In this document: piece after piece, positions 1 through 8,405 of the stretch | Position numbering within the stretch: the first letter of the stretch is position 1 | Layout of the letters: every line of letters starts with the position of its first letter | IMG/VR virus record: IMGVR_UViG_3300010885_050098 | Coordinates: 1 to 64,000 of that record | DNA from: a virus | Direction: 5' to 3' (one strand) | Length of the DNA stretch: 64,000 nucleotides | Position numbers and translations under genes: made by a program | Notes under the pieces: generated by a model | The model's input: only the letters and a program-made list of their open reading frames with translations | Told to the model about the DNA's origin: nothing | The model's database searches: none

Positions 1-1048
1 TGTTTGAATCAATAAAGCCATCTACAAGAGTAACCTTTACGGCTGTTCCGCCAGTGTTGTAAGCGTTTTCGTTCTCTACAAGTTCTACGGTCCAAGAGAC
101 GTTGTGTGAAGCGTTATCTGAACCTGTTACGCTAATTGTGTCTCCAACGGTAGGTATAAATGTTCGACCAACTATATACATAATTGATTGGTCGCCATTT
201 AATGACCACCCAGGTAATGTAGCTGTACGGTTAAACCCAGAAATAGGACCTGTTGTACAAACCCCAACATAAGCGTACTTAACAAGGTTTACAGAAGAAC
301 CTGTGTTAACAGTTGTTCCTGCTGCAATTGATTGAGTCTTAATCTTGCCATCGTTAATGGCTGTTGCGCCAGCAGCGTTACCTGCTGTGGTTACTACACC
401 CAGAAGAAGACCTGCGTTATTAAGATCGTATGTAGCCGCTGCTTCTGTTAGGCCTACTACGTTAGGTACTTCTGGAGCGTTATAAGTTTGAACTTGAATA
501 TTAACTTCAACTGAAACTTTTGCACCCGCAGTATTGTTTTGGGCTTGAATTGTTCCATCATTTACAGTAGTTGCACCAGCTCTAGTGGTGTTTACTACTG
601 ATACGGTATTTAAAAACCCTAATGGGCTAAGAATGGCGTTTGCTGCCGTAGTTGTAAGACCTACAATATTTGGCATTATTGCAAAAGTTTCAATACCAGT
701 ATCCCCATCACCAGCGTAGTTAGGCTCGTATGCTGGGTAGTTCTGGTATCCAGTCAATGCTGTGCTGTGGTTGTCTGCTGGAACTGAAACTGTGCGATAA
801 CTTACATCGTCCCAGTTCTTATTAATGCTTTGATCTCCTACTGAAAGGCGTTGTTCAACTGCTGAGTAAAGACCTTCGCTTGGGTAAATGAACGTTGCAT
901 CCCAACCAAAGTTACCTTCGCCGTTAGCGGGGTATAAAAGTTCTGAGCCAGATGTAATAACATCACGTTGGTCATCAGGCTGCATAGCCATGTTGCCCCA
1001 TACAAAATCTACACGTGGGTTCCCTAAGTCATCTACTGGATAGGTCAT
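1..1048 (-). CDS. Virion-associated protein with PASTA-like repeats (partial)
   Basis: The reading frame starts at the ATG at 1048 and runs open to the left edge, so the C-terminus is missing. About 349 residues are visible. The middle holds two PASTA-like units that begin with PNIVGL and PNVVGL, a fold known in bacteria for binding peptidoglycan or acting as a surface spacer. The N-terminus carries a GNMAMQP motif that recurs as GNMPLQP in the gene at 1215-1913, so the two probably share an N-terminal domain. It is last in a minus-strand chain and its start overlaps the stop of the 54-residue gene upstream (TAATG). A tail-fibre or host-binding role is inferred. Confidence 0.7.
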   Translation of the reverse strand, partial: MTYPVDDLGNPRVDFVWGNMAMQPDDQRDVITSGSELLYPANGEGNFGWDATFIYPSEGLYSAVEQRLSVGDQSINKNWDDVSYRTVSVPADNHSTALTGYQNYPAYEPNYAGDGDTGIETFAIMPNIVGLTTTAANAILSPLGFLNTVSVVNTTRAGATTVNDGTIQAQNNTAGAKVSVEVNIQVQTYNAPEVPNVVGLTEAAATYDLNNAGLLLGVVTTAGNAAGATAINDGKIKTQSIAAGTTVNTGSSVNLVKYAYVGVCTTGPISGFNRTATLPGWSLNGDQSIMYIVGRTFIPTVGDTISVTGSDNASHNVSWTVELVENENAYNTGGTAVKVTLVDGFIDSN

Positions 1049-1212
1049 TATTTGCCGCCTTTTTGAAAGTTAACTGAAATTACATAATCTTTGCCGCACT
1101 CTTTGCAACCGTTGAAGGCCGCTTTAACAGCGTCAACTGGGGATACGGTCTTGATGTCATCGCTACAAGCGCATGAGATTTTTATTCCTGGGTGTTCGTT
1201 ATATGCTTTCAT
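1048..1212 (-). CDS. Small four-cysteine protein, 54 aa
   Basis: Short frame from ATG to TAA, coupled to the downstream gene by a TAATG overlap and lying only two bases after the upstream stop. It has two cysteine pairs, C-A-C near residue 15 and C-K-E-C near residue 37, which look like a small zinc ribbon. No family is recognised. The tight packing argues that it is real. Confidence 0.6.
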   Translation of the reverse strand: MKAYNEHPGIKISCACSDDIKTVSPVDAVKAAFNGCKECGKDYVISVNFQKGGK

Positions 1213-1214
1213 AA

Positions 1215-1913
1215 TTACAACCAATCTGCTGTTTCAAAGCCTAAGGTGTGTGACTGGAAAACTACAAGGTAGAAGTCGTTCTTATCCGCACTTTGATTAC
1301 CACTCTTATAATTAGGGCTTTCAGAACCATACATTATGGTGCCATCAAAATCTGCTCCGTAATACTTAACGTTATTTGCGTCGTATCCCATATCGCTGCT
1401 TGGATCAATGTAGTAGTAGAAAATTCGACCGCTGTTAGTATCGTAAGTTCCTGTTTCATCATCGTATGAGTTTGCTCCGCCAGTCCACTGTGCATCAGTT
1501 AGCCATGATGCTGGAACACCGCAAGCAATAAGTTCTTTCTTAACTGTCTCTAACTGGTTTTCGCCAAGGCCCCAAGTGTTGCAAAGACCAACAGCAGGCC
1601 AGTAAAAAGATTCCCCATCGTCAAGGGTGCGGCCATCATTAATAAGAATGTTAGTAACAGGATCAGCATCTGTAGTTGGGTATGCGTTCCACTCAGTAAG
1701 AGCAATTGCGTGGCTATCACCAGCGCTTAACTTATGGTAGCTTGACCGGTCTTCATTTGGTTGAAGTGGCATATTGCCAAAAACGTAATCAATTGCGACG
1801 TTTCCATCAACAAGGCCTTCACCAGTAGGGAAGTATCCAGAGCGTACGCTTCCGTCAATTTCAGTAATTACTTGGAAGGACTTCTCTTCCCATTGTTCTC
1901 TATCGTATGACAT
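1215..1913 (-). CDS. Minor virion protein, paralogous N-terminus
   Basis: A 232-residue protein without transmembrane segments, rich in Asp, Asn and Tyr as is usual for phage fibre and adhesin proteins. The motif DYVFGNMPLQP near residue 43 matches DFVWGNMAMQP at the N-terminus of the partial gene at 1-1048, so both may be attached to the virion by the same domain. It lies at the head of a short three-gene string. The exact function is unknown. Confidence 0.65.
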   Translation of the reverse strand: MSYDREQWEEKSFQVITEIDGSVRSGYFPTGEGLVDGNVAIDYVFGNMPLQPNEDRSSYHKLSAGDSHAIALTEWNAYPTTDADPVTNILINDGRTLDDGESFYWPAVGLCNTWGLGENQLETVKKELIACGVPASWLTDAQWTGGANSYDDETGTYDTNSGRIFYYYIDPSSDMGYDANNVKYYGADFDGTIMYGSESPNYKSGNQSADKNDFYLVVFQSHTLGFETADWL

Positions 1914-1972
1914 CGCTGCCCTCTCGTACTAGGTGTCTCTAGTATCCAAGAGGAAGCCAATAATGTCAGCGT

Positions 1973-2239
1973 TTATGCTTCGGCTTTATCCTTGCCCCAG
2001 TTACCAATTGGGCATTCAGCCTCAGCCAACTTAACCTTAAGGTGCATCAAGCAGCCGCACTTCTTACATTGCTGCGTGTACTTGGTCAGGAAAGGGCAGT
2101 CATTACACATGGTTAAACGGGCAGTGGCAACCTCATCAGAAACCCTTTGTTGATCGGTCTTAAACAAATCCCAAGGACGAACGTCCCCTAGATTTTGTTT
2201 ATACTTTTGCCAAAGAGATAGGTTTGATTCGCTATTCAT
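1973..2239 (-). CDS. Cysteine-rich zinc-ribbon protein (DUF6171-like)
   Basis: An 88-residue protein with C-x2-C-P, C-x2-C-G-C and a final C-P motif between residues 45 and 77, a layout resembling the phage-associated DUF6171 family. The spacing suggests bound zinc. It follows the gene at 2239-2964 with a one-base stop/start overlap and sits next to a glycosyltransferase. Its role is unknown. Confidence 0.65.
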   Translation of the reverse strand: MNSESNLSLWQKYKQNLGDVRPWDLFKTDQQRVSDEVATARLTMCNDCPFLTKYTQQCKKCGCLMHLKVKLAEAECPIGNWGKDKAEA

Positions 2240-2964
2240 TAGTTGTAATCTGGCCCAATCCTGTAGCCCTTTTTATAATGGGCAATATTTACGGTTTCTT
2301 TTTCTGCAGCCAAGTCTATTTTAGACTTAAAGAACTCTGGTGTCCGGTTTTCTATTCCAACCCAAGATTCTCTTTTGATTGGAATTATAGACATTAACGG
2401 AGTACCTGCATGGATTACTCCTTCAAAATTATCTTTAATATGAAAACTTACATTTCCCGGTAGCGGGTAAAGATCGTAATCAACATACCCAGAAACTGTA
2501 GAAAACGGAAGATCGTATCGATTAATCGGGTGAGTTAGAAGAACTCCGTAACCTTCTGGCGGTTGAATACCCCAGTACATCTGCCAAGACCAGTGAGATT
2601 GATAGTGACCGTGGGGAACGGGCATTTCAAATAAACCTCTAGGAGCCACTGGGTGCATGGGTGAATCCCATTTAATATCCGCTGATCCATCGTCTTTTCT
2701 GATGACCGTGATATCGGTGTGAAGTAGGTAGTGATAGCCGGTAGCCATTGCATCAAAATAAGGCATGCAATGTTTTAATCCTAAGTAGATGTTACTTCTG
2801 TCAGAGGTTCCGTTTTTTACGCGTTCTTCGTCGCCCTCACCGTGATAAAGGGGTAAGTCTTTCCAGTAAGGGGCAATATTTTTTTTAGCTGGTAGCGGGC
2901 CAATAGCCCCTTGTGCTGCGCCTTCGCCCCAAGGGTAAAACTCAAGAAGTTGTTTGCTGTCCAC
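2239..2964 (-). CDS. Conserved phage protein beside glycosyltransferase
   Basis: I place the start at the GTG at 2964, which has a GGAG element about seven bases upstream. A longer frame begins at 3087 but would overlap the upstream gene by about 145 bases. The result is a 241-residue protein that begins LLEFYPWGEG a few residues in and is rich in Trp, Tyr, His and Pro. It loosely resembles DUF6065-type proteins found near phage glycosyltransferases. No catalytic residues can be assigned. It overlaps the glycosyltransferase gene by 23 bases, so the two may act together in modifying a glycan or virion protein. Confidence 0.55.
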   Translation of the reverse strand: MDSKQLLEFYPWGEGAAQGAIGPLPAKKNIAPYWKDLPLYHGEGDEERVKNGTSDRSNIYLGLKHCMPYFDAMATGYHYLLHTDITVIRKDDGSADIKWDSPMHPVAPRGLFEMPVPHGHYQSHWSWQMYWGIQPPEGYGVLLTHPINRYDLPFSTVSGYVDYDLYPLPGNVSFHIKDNFEGVIHAGTPLMSIIPIKRESWVGIENRTPEFFKSKIDLAAEKETVNIAHYKKGYRIGPDYN

Positions 2965-4015
2965 GTTTTTTCTCCAATTCGTATAGTTGATGGGCAGCAA
3001 AGTACTTGTCGCCCACCTCTTCCACCGTCTCGTACATTTTTCTATAAATTTCTTTGTAATTAATACCAGATGCTTTTTCGTACTCATCTAGTAGTTCTTG
3101 GTTTGGCGCTCCCCAAATACCTAGAACTTTTCCTGTCAAAATATCTTTATTGCGTAAAGTGCCTTGAATAACCTTATCTCTAAAAGATACCCCATTTTCA
3201 TCTTTTACTTCGTATGTGCTTTTCCAAGAGTTGGGGACATCTCTCCCTTGCGTATACATCTCTCGAGTCCAAAGAACGTGGTCTCGCATGTTAAATATCC
3301 TATACCCTCGAGTCCAAGCACGCAAAGGTGCGGTATTTTCTTCGTGGTAAGTGACTAGGGGATCAAAGGGAATTTCTTCTAAGTACTTAGCGGTTGTAAA
3401 CATAAAGTGACCAGCAAAAACATACTGTTCTTCGTAGTTTGAGTTTTCAAAATTTGCTACTGCTGCAGCGGGACTTTCAACAGCCTCTACCCCATAAACT
3501 AAATTTTTATAGTTTTCTTCATCCATATTTAAAGCCCGTAAGTTTCCTTTAGTTACCAATGACCATATGTGATCGCAAGAATAATTAAAATCGTCGGTAC
3601 CAAACATTGTCAGTGCCTGACCAGTTTTTCTGTCTCTAAACCAATAGGGAACATAAGTTGAGATAATTGGTTTTTCTGTTATTTTTTGTAGCTCTTTATA
3701 GTTTGATTTTAATATTTCATCCCAATTTTGTTTAAACATAGTGTGGGCATCAATTTGCAAATAGTAAGTTTCACCTTCATACAAAGAACACGCTAGATCC
3801 CTAGTAACGCTTGTTCCTAAACCAATGGTTTCTGATATAGCAATTACCTTAACATTTGGGTACATTTTTACATCTGGAAAATTACTTTTTGGGTAATGTA
3901 AAACAAGTCCTATATGAACATTTTGAGGTTGTTTTGCTTTACCAAGAGCCGTTCTTATTGTTTCGTGGATATCTTCTTCATTAAAAGCCGGTATACCGAT
4001 AAAAATAGTTTCCAC
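2942..4015 (-). CDS. GlcNAc-type glycosyltransferase (GT-A fold)
   Basis: A 357-residue protein that starts with a GT-A-like strand (IFIGIPAFNEE). The metal-binding region reads QIDAHTMF followed by NWD, which fits the D-x-H plus W-D pattern of the GlcNAc glycosyltransferase family (PF11397). It should transfer a sugar from a nucleotide donor in the cytoplasm. The target may be host glycan, DNA or a virion protein; the location among fibre genes favours the last. No signal peptide is seen. Confidence 0.7.
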   Translation of the reverse strand: METIFIGIPAFNEEDIHETIRTALGKAKQPQNVHIGLVLHYPKSNFPDVKMYPNVKVIAISETIGLGTSVTRDLACSLYEGETYYLQIDAHTMFKQNWDEILKSNYKELQKITEKPIISTYVPYWFRDRKTGQALTMFGTDDFNYSCDHIWSLVTKGNLRALNMDEENYKNLVYGVEAVESPAAAVANFENSNYEEQYVFAGHFMFTTAKYLEEIPFDPLVTYHEENTAPLRAWTRGYRIFNMRDHVLWTREMYTQGRDVPNSWKSTYEVKDENGVSFRDKVIQGTLRNKDILTGKVLGIWGAPNQELLDEYEKASGINYKEIYRKMYETVEEVGDKYFAAHQLYELEKKRGQQTTS

Positions 4016-4030
4016 GCAGTGCTCCCATAA

Positions 4031-5542
4031 TTACATCTTGAAGTTGTGGGTAATAATACCATCTGCTAGGAATAAGTCGTTATCCTCAACGTCAATGTCT
4101 ACAACCATGGTTGCATCGTTAACTTTTACTTTTTTAGTAATAAGGATTTCTTCGTCTGATCCATTCTTAAAGTAATCACCAACCTCAAGTTCGTCTACCT
4201 GAGCAAACTGCCAAGTAAGACCCTTTTTAACAAATACGTAGTGATCTCCAGTTACCTTAAACTGTTCATTTATGTGGTAGAAAGCGCTTTCAATAGTGTG
4301 ACGAACCTTAGTGACAATGGTGTCTTCATACTCAAGGTTTTGAATATTTTCTATAGACCACTTTGACGCTGGGTACCATTGAGAAATATCTTCGCCGTTA
4401 GGATATGTAGGAATAATTGGAGCTTTAAGTACGTCTCCGACTACAACATTTTCAATAGGTTTTGTTAAACCATTTGAAAGAGTAACCCTAGTTCCGTATA
4501 CCCAACAACCACCACCGCCACCATAGTAAGTAACAGAAGTACTAGGGCTGTAATAAATAGGAGCAGCGTAGTAAGTAGGAGCTCTGTAATAAGCAGGTGC
4601 TGCGTAGTAAGTAACAGAGGTGTTAGGGGAGTAATAAACAGGAGCAGCATAGTAAGTAGGAATATAACTATAATAAACTGGAGCAGCATAGTAAGTAGGA
4701 GCAGCGTAATAAGTTACAGATGTATTTGGTGCATAATAAACTGGAGCAGCATAGTAAGTAGGAATATAACTATAATAAACTGGAGCAGCATAGTAAGTAG
4801 GAGCAGCGTAATAAGTTACTGAAGTGTTTGGAGAATAATAAGTAGGAGTAGGTGCAGCGTAATAAGAAATTGTAGCGCCCGGACAATTGCCCGGAAACCC
4901 AGACGCAGGAACGCTATAGCCTAATGATGGACAGTAAGTAAGTGCTTGGGCACAACCGCAAGATGATGCGCAAGAAACTTCTTGAGTACCAGTACCATAA
5001 GAAGTAGAACACACGCTTCCATCTGAATCATAGTAAACGGTAACGGGTCTAGACCACAGCTGACCTCCTTGACAATATAACTCTGTAGTTGTGTTGCTTC
5101 CACCGCTACCGCATACAGGTGTTCCTCCACCCGCATATGCGTAGTAAGTAAAGGACACGCTTTGTTGACCTACGTAAAGTCCAGAACTCGGACTTTGTGA
5201 TGCAACCGTACCGTCTAAAGCAGCGTTAGTAGTAGAGGTACCGCTAGTCCCACCTATTAAATTGCCACTACCTGTAATTGAGTTTGTTGCTTGGGAAACA
5301 GTTAGCCCAACAACATTTGGCACTGTGTAATAACTAATTCCGCCTCCGCCACCATAATATTGCGGTGGTGTGTAGTAGGCGGGAGCAGCGTAATAAGAGG
5401 GCGCGGATGGAGTAAGGAATTGTTTCCACACACCATTAACTTTTACATAACCGTTAGTTACGTTTTTCCAAACGCCATTAACTTTTGTGTAATAGTTAGA
5501 TGTAGTTTTCCATACACCATTAACCTTAACGCTACCAGCCAT
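4031..5542 (-). CDS. Tyrosine-repeat surface protein with C-terminal Hint domain
   Basis: A 503-residue mosaic. Residues 1-45 hold three KVNGVWK repeats. A PASTA-like unit (VPNVVGL) follows near residue 75, then a cysteine-rich stretch around 140-215. Residues 225-345 are dozens of YYAAP and YY units, including two copies of a 34-residue repeat. From Cys346 to the end is an intein-like Hint domain: Cys at block A, T-G-D-H (431-434) at block B, and His499-Asn500 just before the end. After HN stand only Phe-Lys-Met, so there is no splicing nucleophile. Known Hint chemistry would allow cleavage at Gly345/Cys346 rather than splicing. It is probably an exposed tail or surface protein. Confidence 0.75.
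   Translation of the reverse strand: MAGSVKVNGVWKTTSNYYTKVNGVWKNVTNGYVKVNGVWKQFLTPSAPSYYAAPAYYTPPQYYGGGGGISYYTVPNVVGLTVSQATNSITGSGNLIGGTSGTSTTNAALDGTVASQSPSSGLYVGQQSVSFTYYAYAGGGTPVCGSGGSNTTTELYCQGGQLWSRPVTVYYDSDGSVCSTSYGTGTQEVSCASSCGCAQALTYCPSLGYSVPASGFPGNCPGATISYYAAPTPTYYSPNTSVTYYAAPTYYAAPVYYSYIPTYYAAPVYYAPNTSVTYYAAPTYYAAPVYYSYIPTYYAAPVYYSPNTSVTYYAAPAYYRAPTYYAAPIYYSPSTSVTYYGGGGGCWVYGTRVTLSNGLTKPIENVVVGDVLKAPIIPTYPNGEDISQWYPASKWSIENIQNLEYEDTIVTKVRHTIESAFYHINEQFKVTGDHYVFVKKGLTWQFAQVDELEVGDYFKNGSDEEILITKKVKVNDATMVVDIDVEDNDLFLADGIITHNFKM
4634..4819. repeat. 102-bp direct repeat in the Tyr-rich coding region
   Basis: The same run of about 59 bases begins at 4659 and again at 4761, a period of 102 bp or 34 codons. 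The repeat stays in frame inside the surface-protein gene and encodes the YYAAP-type units. Such repeats can expand or contract by slippage or recombination. Confidence 0.85.
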
Positions 5543-5555
5543 TTAAGGTCTCCGA

Positions 5556-5699
5556 CTACGCTGTATATTGAAGCCAGACGTCCCCGTCACGGCCTTGAGT
5601 GATTAGGGGGGCCGCTGTTGAAGTTATAATGTTGCGCTGACCCGAGGTGTTATCAACAAGAATAGTTGATCCGTATACGCGAAACGATTCTCTTCCCAT
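5556..5699 (-). CDS. Small hypothetical protein, 47 aa
   Basis: ATG to TAG frame whose start overlaps the stop of the upstream gene as TAATG and which ends 13 bases before the surface-protein start. It has a balanced beta-rich composition without membrane segment or cysteines. Its position between two structural genes suggests a small virion component, but nothing is recognised. Confidence 0.55.
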   Translation of the reverse strand: MGRESFRVYGSTILVDNTSGQRNIITSTAAPLITQGRDGDVWLQYTA

Positions 5700-6037
5700 T
5701 ACTGGACCTCGTATCCACTAACTACTACGTTAATTGCGGTTCCTGCAGAGGCTAATGCCCACAAAGAATCTCCTAAATTAAGTACCTGTGTTAGATCTAA
5801 AGTAATAGTTGAGTTTGCGGAAATAACAACCGCTGGAACAATAACGTTTGAATTTCCCGCAGTTCCCCCAGAAGGAACTAGGTAAAGAGTAATGCTAGCG
5901 CTACCTGCGCTGTAATTTGAAACAAGGATTTGTTTAGTAATTCCAGAGCTGGCTGGCGCTGTAACTGTGTAAAGAGCGGTTGCGGATGTTCCAAGGGTTG
6001 TTGGATCAGTAAAACGCTTTAAGTTGTAATTTGCCAC
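5699..6037 (-). CDS. Small beta-rich structural protein
   Basis: A 112-residue protein rich in Ser, Thr, Ala, Val and Gly, with alternating hydrophobic strands and no long helix. This composition is usual for small phage virion proteins with a beta-sandwich fold. It is followed directly by the 47-residue gene. I infer a minor virion or fibre-associated part. Confidence 0.6.
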   Translation of the reverse strand: MANYNLKRFTDPTTLGTSATALYTVTAPASSGITKQILVSNYSAGSASITLYLVPSGGTAGNSNVIVPAVVISANSTITLDLTQVLNLGDSLWALASAGTAINVVVSGYEVQ

Positions 6038-6073
6038 GGGTGTCCTTTCGAGAACTACTAGTCTATCCTTTAA

Positions 6074-6229
6074 TTAGTTTTGGTGCTCTCCTTGAACACC
6101 TCTACCTGGGTTTGCATATGTAAAAATACTAGGAGACTCTTTTGATGCCCATTTTCTTAAACCAAAACGAGAGTCGTTTTTTGCCGGTGGGGTTTTTGCA
6201 TCCTTTAGGCGAAATTCTTTCTTCCTCAT
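6074..6229 (-). CDS. Small basic protein, 51 aa
   Basis: ATG to TAA frame starting with MRKKEFRLKD and rich in Lys, Arg and Pro. Its start overlaps the stop of a 32-residue upstream frame (ATGA). It is probably disordered, and no function is recognised. Confidence 0.5.
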   Translation of the reverse strand: MRKKEFRLKDAKTPPAKNDSRFGLRKWASKESPSIFTYANPGRGVQGEHQN

Positions 6230-6324
6230 GGCGTCCAGCGATCCCACTGAATAGCGTTGGTTTGTTCACCTTCAACGGCTCCTTTCGCCCTTGTTAGTTC
6301 ATCTCTAAATTCTTTATCTCTCAC
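6226..6324 (-). CDS. Possible 32-aa coupled micro-protein
   Basis: A GTG-started frame whose start overlaps the TGA of the upstream gene (GTGA) and whose TGA overlaps the next ATG. The product is charged and ends near W-D-R-W. The double overlap on both sides is the main support, since this length could arise by chance. Confidence 0.4.
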   Translation of the reverse strand: MRDKEFRDELTRAKGAVEGEQTNAIQWDRWTP

Positions 6325-6860
6325 TTAATATTGTCCAAGTTTACCGCACCGTTGCTTGGTCGGTTATCTGGCGCTTTATCGTAGTTAATTGCCCCATTGG
6401 ACTGATTTGGAATTGGTTGACCAGCTCGAACACTAGTGAACTGTTTACCTACGTTTGTTCCACCATTTGCCGCAGCATTAGCCGCTGATTTTTTGCTGTA
6501 AGTTGTGCTTAGAGCAGCACTCTTGCCCCACTCGCCACCAGTAGCTTCTTCTGGAGTAATGTAACCAGCAGAAACGGCTTTTTCTACATCCGAAGTAGTT
6601 GCTTGTTTTCCTGTAACCGGTTTAGGTTTTGGACCATCTTGTACAGCAGCGGGTGTTTCCTCAGAATTACCTTTTGTTTTTTTAAACTGTTGACCTTTAG
6701 TTTTTTTACCAAAATTAAATGTGTAGGTTGCTTTTCCCGGAATACCAGAAAATCCCACGGCATCACCAGTGGATACATTAATTCCAAATGAGCCTTTAGA
6801 TTTACGTTCGTTTTTCCACGTAGCGTAATCTTTTGCTTCTTCGTTCATCGCAAATGCCAT
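6321..6860 (-). CDS. Low-complexity hypothetical protein
   Basis: I prefer the ATG at 6860 (179 residues); an upstream TTG at 6887 is also in frame, and neither has a convincing ribosome-binding site. The protein is rich in Lys, Gly, Ala, Asn and Thr, with the short repeats NGAINYD and NGAVNLD near the end. It looks largely disordered. It is the upstream gene of the coupled small-gene string at 6074-6324. Confidence 0.6.
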   Translation of the reverse strand: MAFAMNEEAKDYATWKNERKSKGSFGINVSTGDAVGFSGIPGKATYTFNFGKKTKGQQFKKTKGNSEETPAAVQDGPKPKPVTGKQATTSDVEKAVSAGYITPEEATGGEWGKSAALSTTYSKKSAANAAANGGTNVGKQFTSVRAGQPIPNQSNGAINYDKAPDNRPSNGAVNLDNIK

Positions 6861-6968
6861 ACTGCAATTATCCGTCAGAGAAGGCAAATAAACTTAGTAA
6901 AAGTGAGCCGTTTACATGGACAATGCTCAGGTCCCTTTGACAGGTAGCGAAACGCTGTCAGTTATATA

Positions 6969-7454
6969 TTACTTGATTTTGATGGTTTTTGCTTTGAGTT
7001 CTTCAGGGATCTCGCGCTCAACCTTAATGGTCAAAAGCCCATCTTTTAGGGTAGCGTCCTTTACCAACATCCACTCGCCCAACACAAACTGTTGAGTCCA
7101 TAGGCGCTTGGCAATTCCCTGATGTAGTACTTCAGAGTCCGTCTTGGTGTCTTTTTCAATGCTCTTAACGGTAAGAACATCTTTTTCTACAGTAACCTCG
7201 ATGTCTTCCTTAGTGTAGCCAGCCAAAGCGACTTCAATCACATAGTGATCATCATCAACCTTAGTTAAGTTATACGGAGGAAATGTTGCCACCTTCATGT
7301 TGGTTAAACCGTTCCAGCGAGAAATTTGATCTTGGAATCCTAAAAAGAATTGATCGCTTAGAACTTGATGAAGACTTGGTAACTTGAGAGGTTCTGGAAG
7401 GCCCTTAGGGTATTTTTCGTTGGGCCACTGAGTGTGTGTATAGCCTGATGCCAT
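6969..7454 (-). CDS. hsp20: Small heat-shock protein, Hsp20/alpha-crystallin
   Basis: A 161-residue protein with an alpha-crystallin domain over about residues 65-155: a strand with HYVIEVALAGYTKEDIEV, the typical inner segment ending in DGLLTIKVER, and a final I-K-I motif of the kind that docks between subunits. Known Hsp20 proteins hold unfolding proteins in a refoldable state without ATP. Phage copies, well known in cyanophages, are thought to help virion assembly. AGGAGAT before the ATG fits a ribosome-binding site. Confidence 0.9.
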   Translation of the reverse strand: MASGYTHTQWPNEKYPKGLPEPLKLPSLHQVLSDQFFLGFQDQISRWNGLTNMKVATFPPYNLTKVDDDHYVIEVALAGYTKEDIEVTVEKDVLTVKSIEKDTKTDSEVLHQGIAKRLWTQQFVLGEWMLVKDATLKDGLLTIKVEREIPEELKAKTIKIK

Positions 7455-7512
7455 AGTTATATCTCCTTAGACGATATAAGTTAATAGGTCCCGGTTGGCG
7501 ACCTGATAAAAG

Positions 7513-7546
7513 TATAGCCCACCAGCAAAAATGCTGATGGGCTATA
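7513..7546 (-). terminator. Hairpin terminator after the lysis operon
   Basis: A 12-bp stem TAGCCCAcCAGC / GCTGaTGGGCTA with a loop of five A or T lies between the lysis genes and hsp20. On the minus strand it is followed by ACTTTTATC, a weak U-run. Confidence 0.65.
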
Positions 7547-7558
7547 TCTCCCGCGTTT

Positions 7559-7651
7559 TTAGCGCTCTGACCACCAACATCCGAAGATGGTTAACGCGAC
7601 CAAAGAAGAAAGGAATATTCCCTGGAAAGTCACGTGGGTCAGAAAGTACAT
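7559..7651 (-). CDS. Tiny membrane protein of the lysis operon, 30 aa
   Basis: ATG to TAA frame whose start overlaps the endolysin stop (TAATG). The product has one hydrophobic stretch of about 18 residues ending in ALTIFGCWW, where LTIFGC is slightly like a lipobox, then a charged end. It could be an accessory holin or lysis regulator. It ends just before the operon terminator, which supports it as the last gene. Confidence 0.5.
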   Translation of the reverse strand: MYFLTHVTFQGIFLSSLVALTIFGCWWSER

Positions 7652-8397
7652 TACATAAGCCCCATTAGAGCGGCCCAAGTCTTAGGGCCAACTATTCCAT
7701 TGGAGTCTAGATTTGCATGGTTATCTTGAAACGCAACAACCGCTTTCTTTGTAGCTGGGCCAAAGTCACCATCCTCTAAAAGAGTAAGCGCATGCTGGAT
7801 TACCATTACTGCGTCACCTTTATCACCGGGCTTAACTGTTCCTGGAAATGCTGGGACAATTGGCTTCTCAACTACTGCGTTAACTTCGTTACCCTTGTAA
7901 TTAGGGCGACCAAAGCCTTCGATGAATACAGGAATGCCTTTAGCATTCTTCTTATACGCACGGATCTTTTTACAAGCTTCTCCGCCGTTACGTTCGCTAG
8001 TTGACTTTTTCTTTTCTCCAGCAGTATTACCTTCAACGGTAGTGACGGTTCCATCACCATTGTTCTTGATTACAAGGCCTACATGCTCAATTGGAGCACC
8101 GCCTGCCATGAAGTCAAAGTAAACGATATCGCCTGGCTGTGGATCAGCCTCAGTAGCGTCGGTCCAAGTGCCCATCTTCTTGTAAGAAGCCGCACCAGCC
8201 ATTGTGGAGACCGTATTAGGCATTTTAACGCCCGCTTCGTTTGCACAAAACATGATAAAACTTCCGCACCATGGCAAGAAGTTAGCCTTTGTAAAAGCGC
8301 CATACTTAGTTTCGTTGTCTTTTGGACCTTCTACGTAGCCCACCTCTTTGATTGCAATTTCAACCATCAAAGCGGCTGTGCCTTTTGCTGCTGCCAT
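7651..8397 (-). CDS. Endolysin: CHAP amidase/peptidase plus PG-binding domain
   Basis: A 248-residue lysin. The N-terminal half is a CHAP domain with the catalytic Cys44 in PWCGSF, His105 in IEHVGLV and Glu122 in VEGN. Residues 188-248 form a peptidoglycan-binding type 1 domain (KPGDKGDAV, DGDFGPATKKAV, GIVGPKTW). CHAP enzymes cut peptide cross-links or the amide bond of peptidoglycan. There is no signal peptide, so release must depend on the holin candidates encoded just upstream. Actinobacterial phages with mycolic-acid hosts often carry a lipase too; none is seen here. Confidence 0.9.
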   Translation of the reverse strand: MAAAKGTAALMVEIAIKEVGYVEGPKDNETKYGAFTKANFLPWCGSFIMFCANEAGVKMPNTVSTMAGAASYKKMGTWTDATEADPQPGDIVYFDFMAGGAPIEHVGLVIKNNGDGTVTTVEGNTAGEKKKSTSERNGGEACKKIRAYKKNAKGIPVFIEGFGRPNYKGNEVNAVVEKPIVPAFPGTVKPGDKGDAVMVIQHALTLLEDGDFGPATKKAVVAFQDNHANLDSNGIVGPKTWAALMGLM

Positions 8398-8405
8398 TTT
8401 AACTC

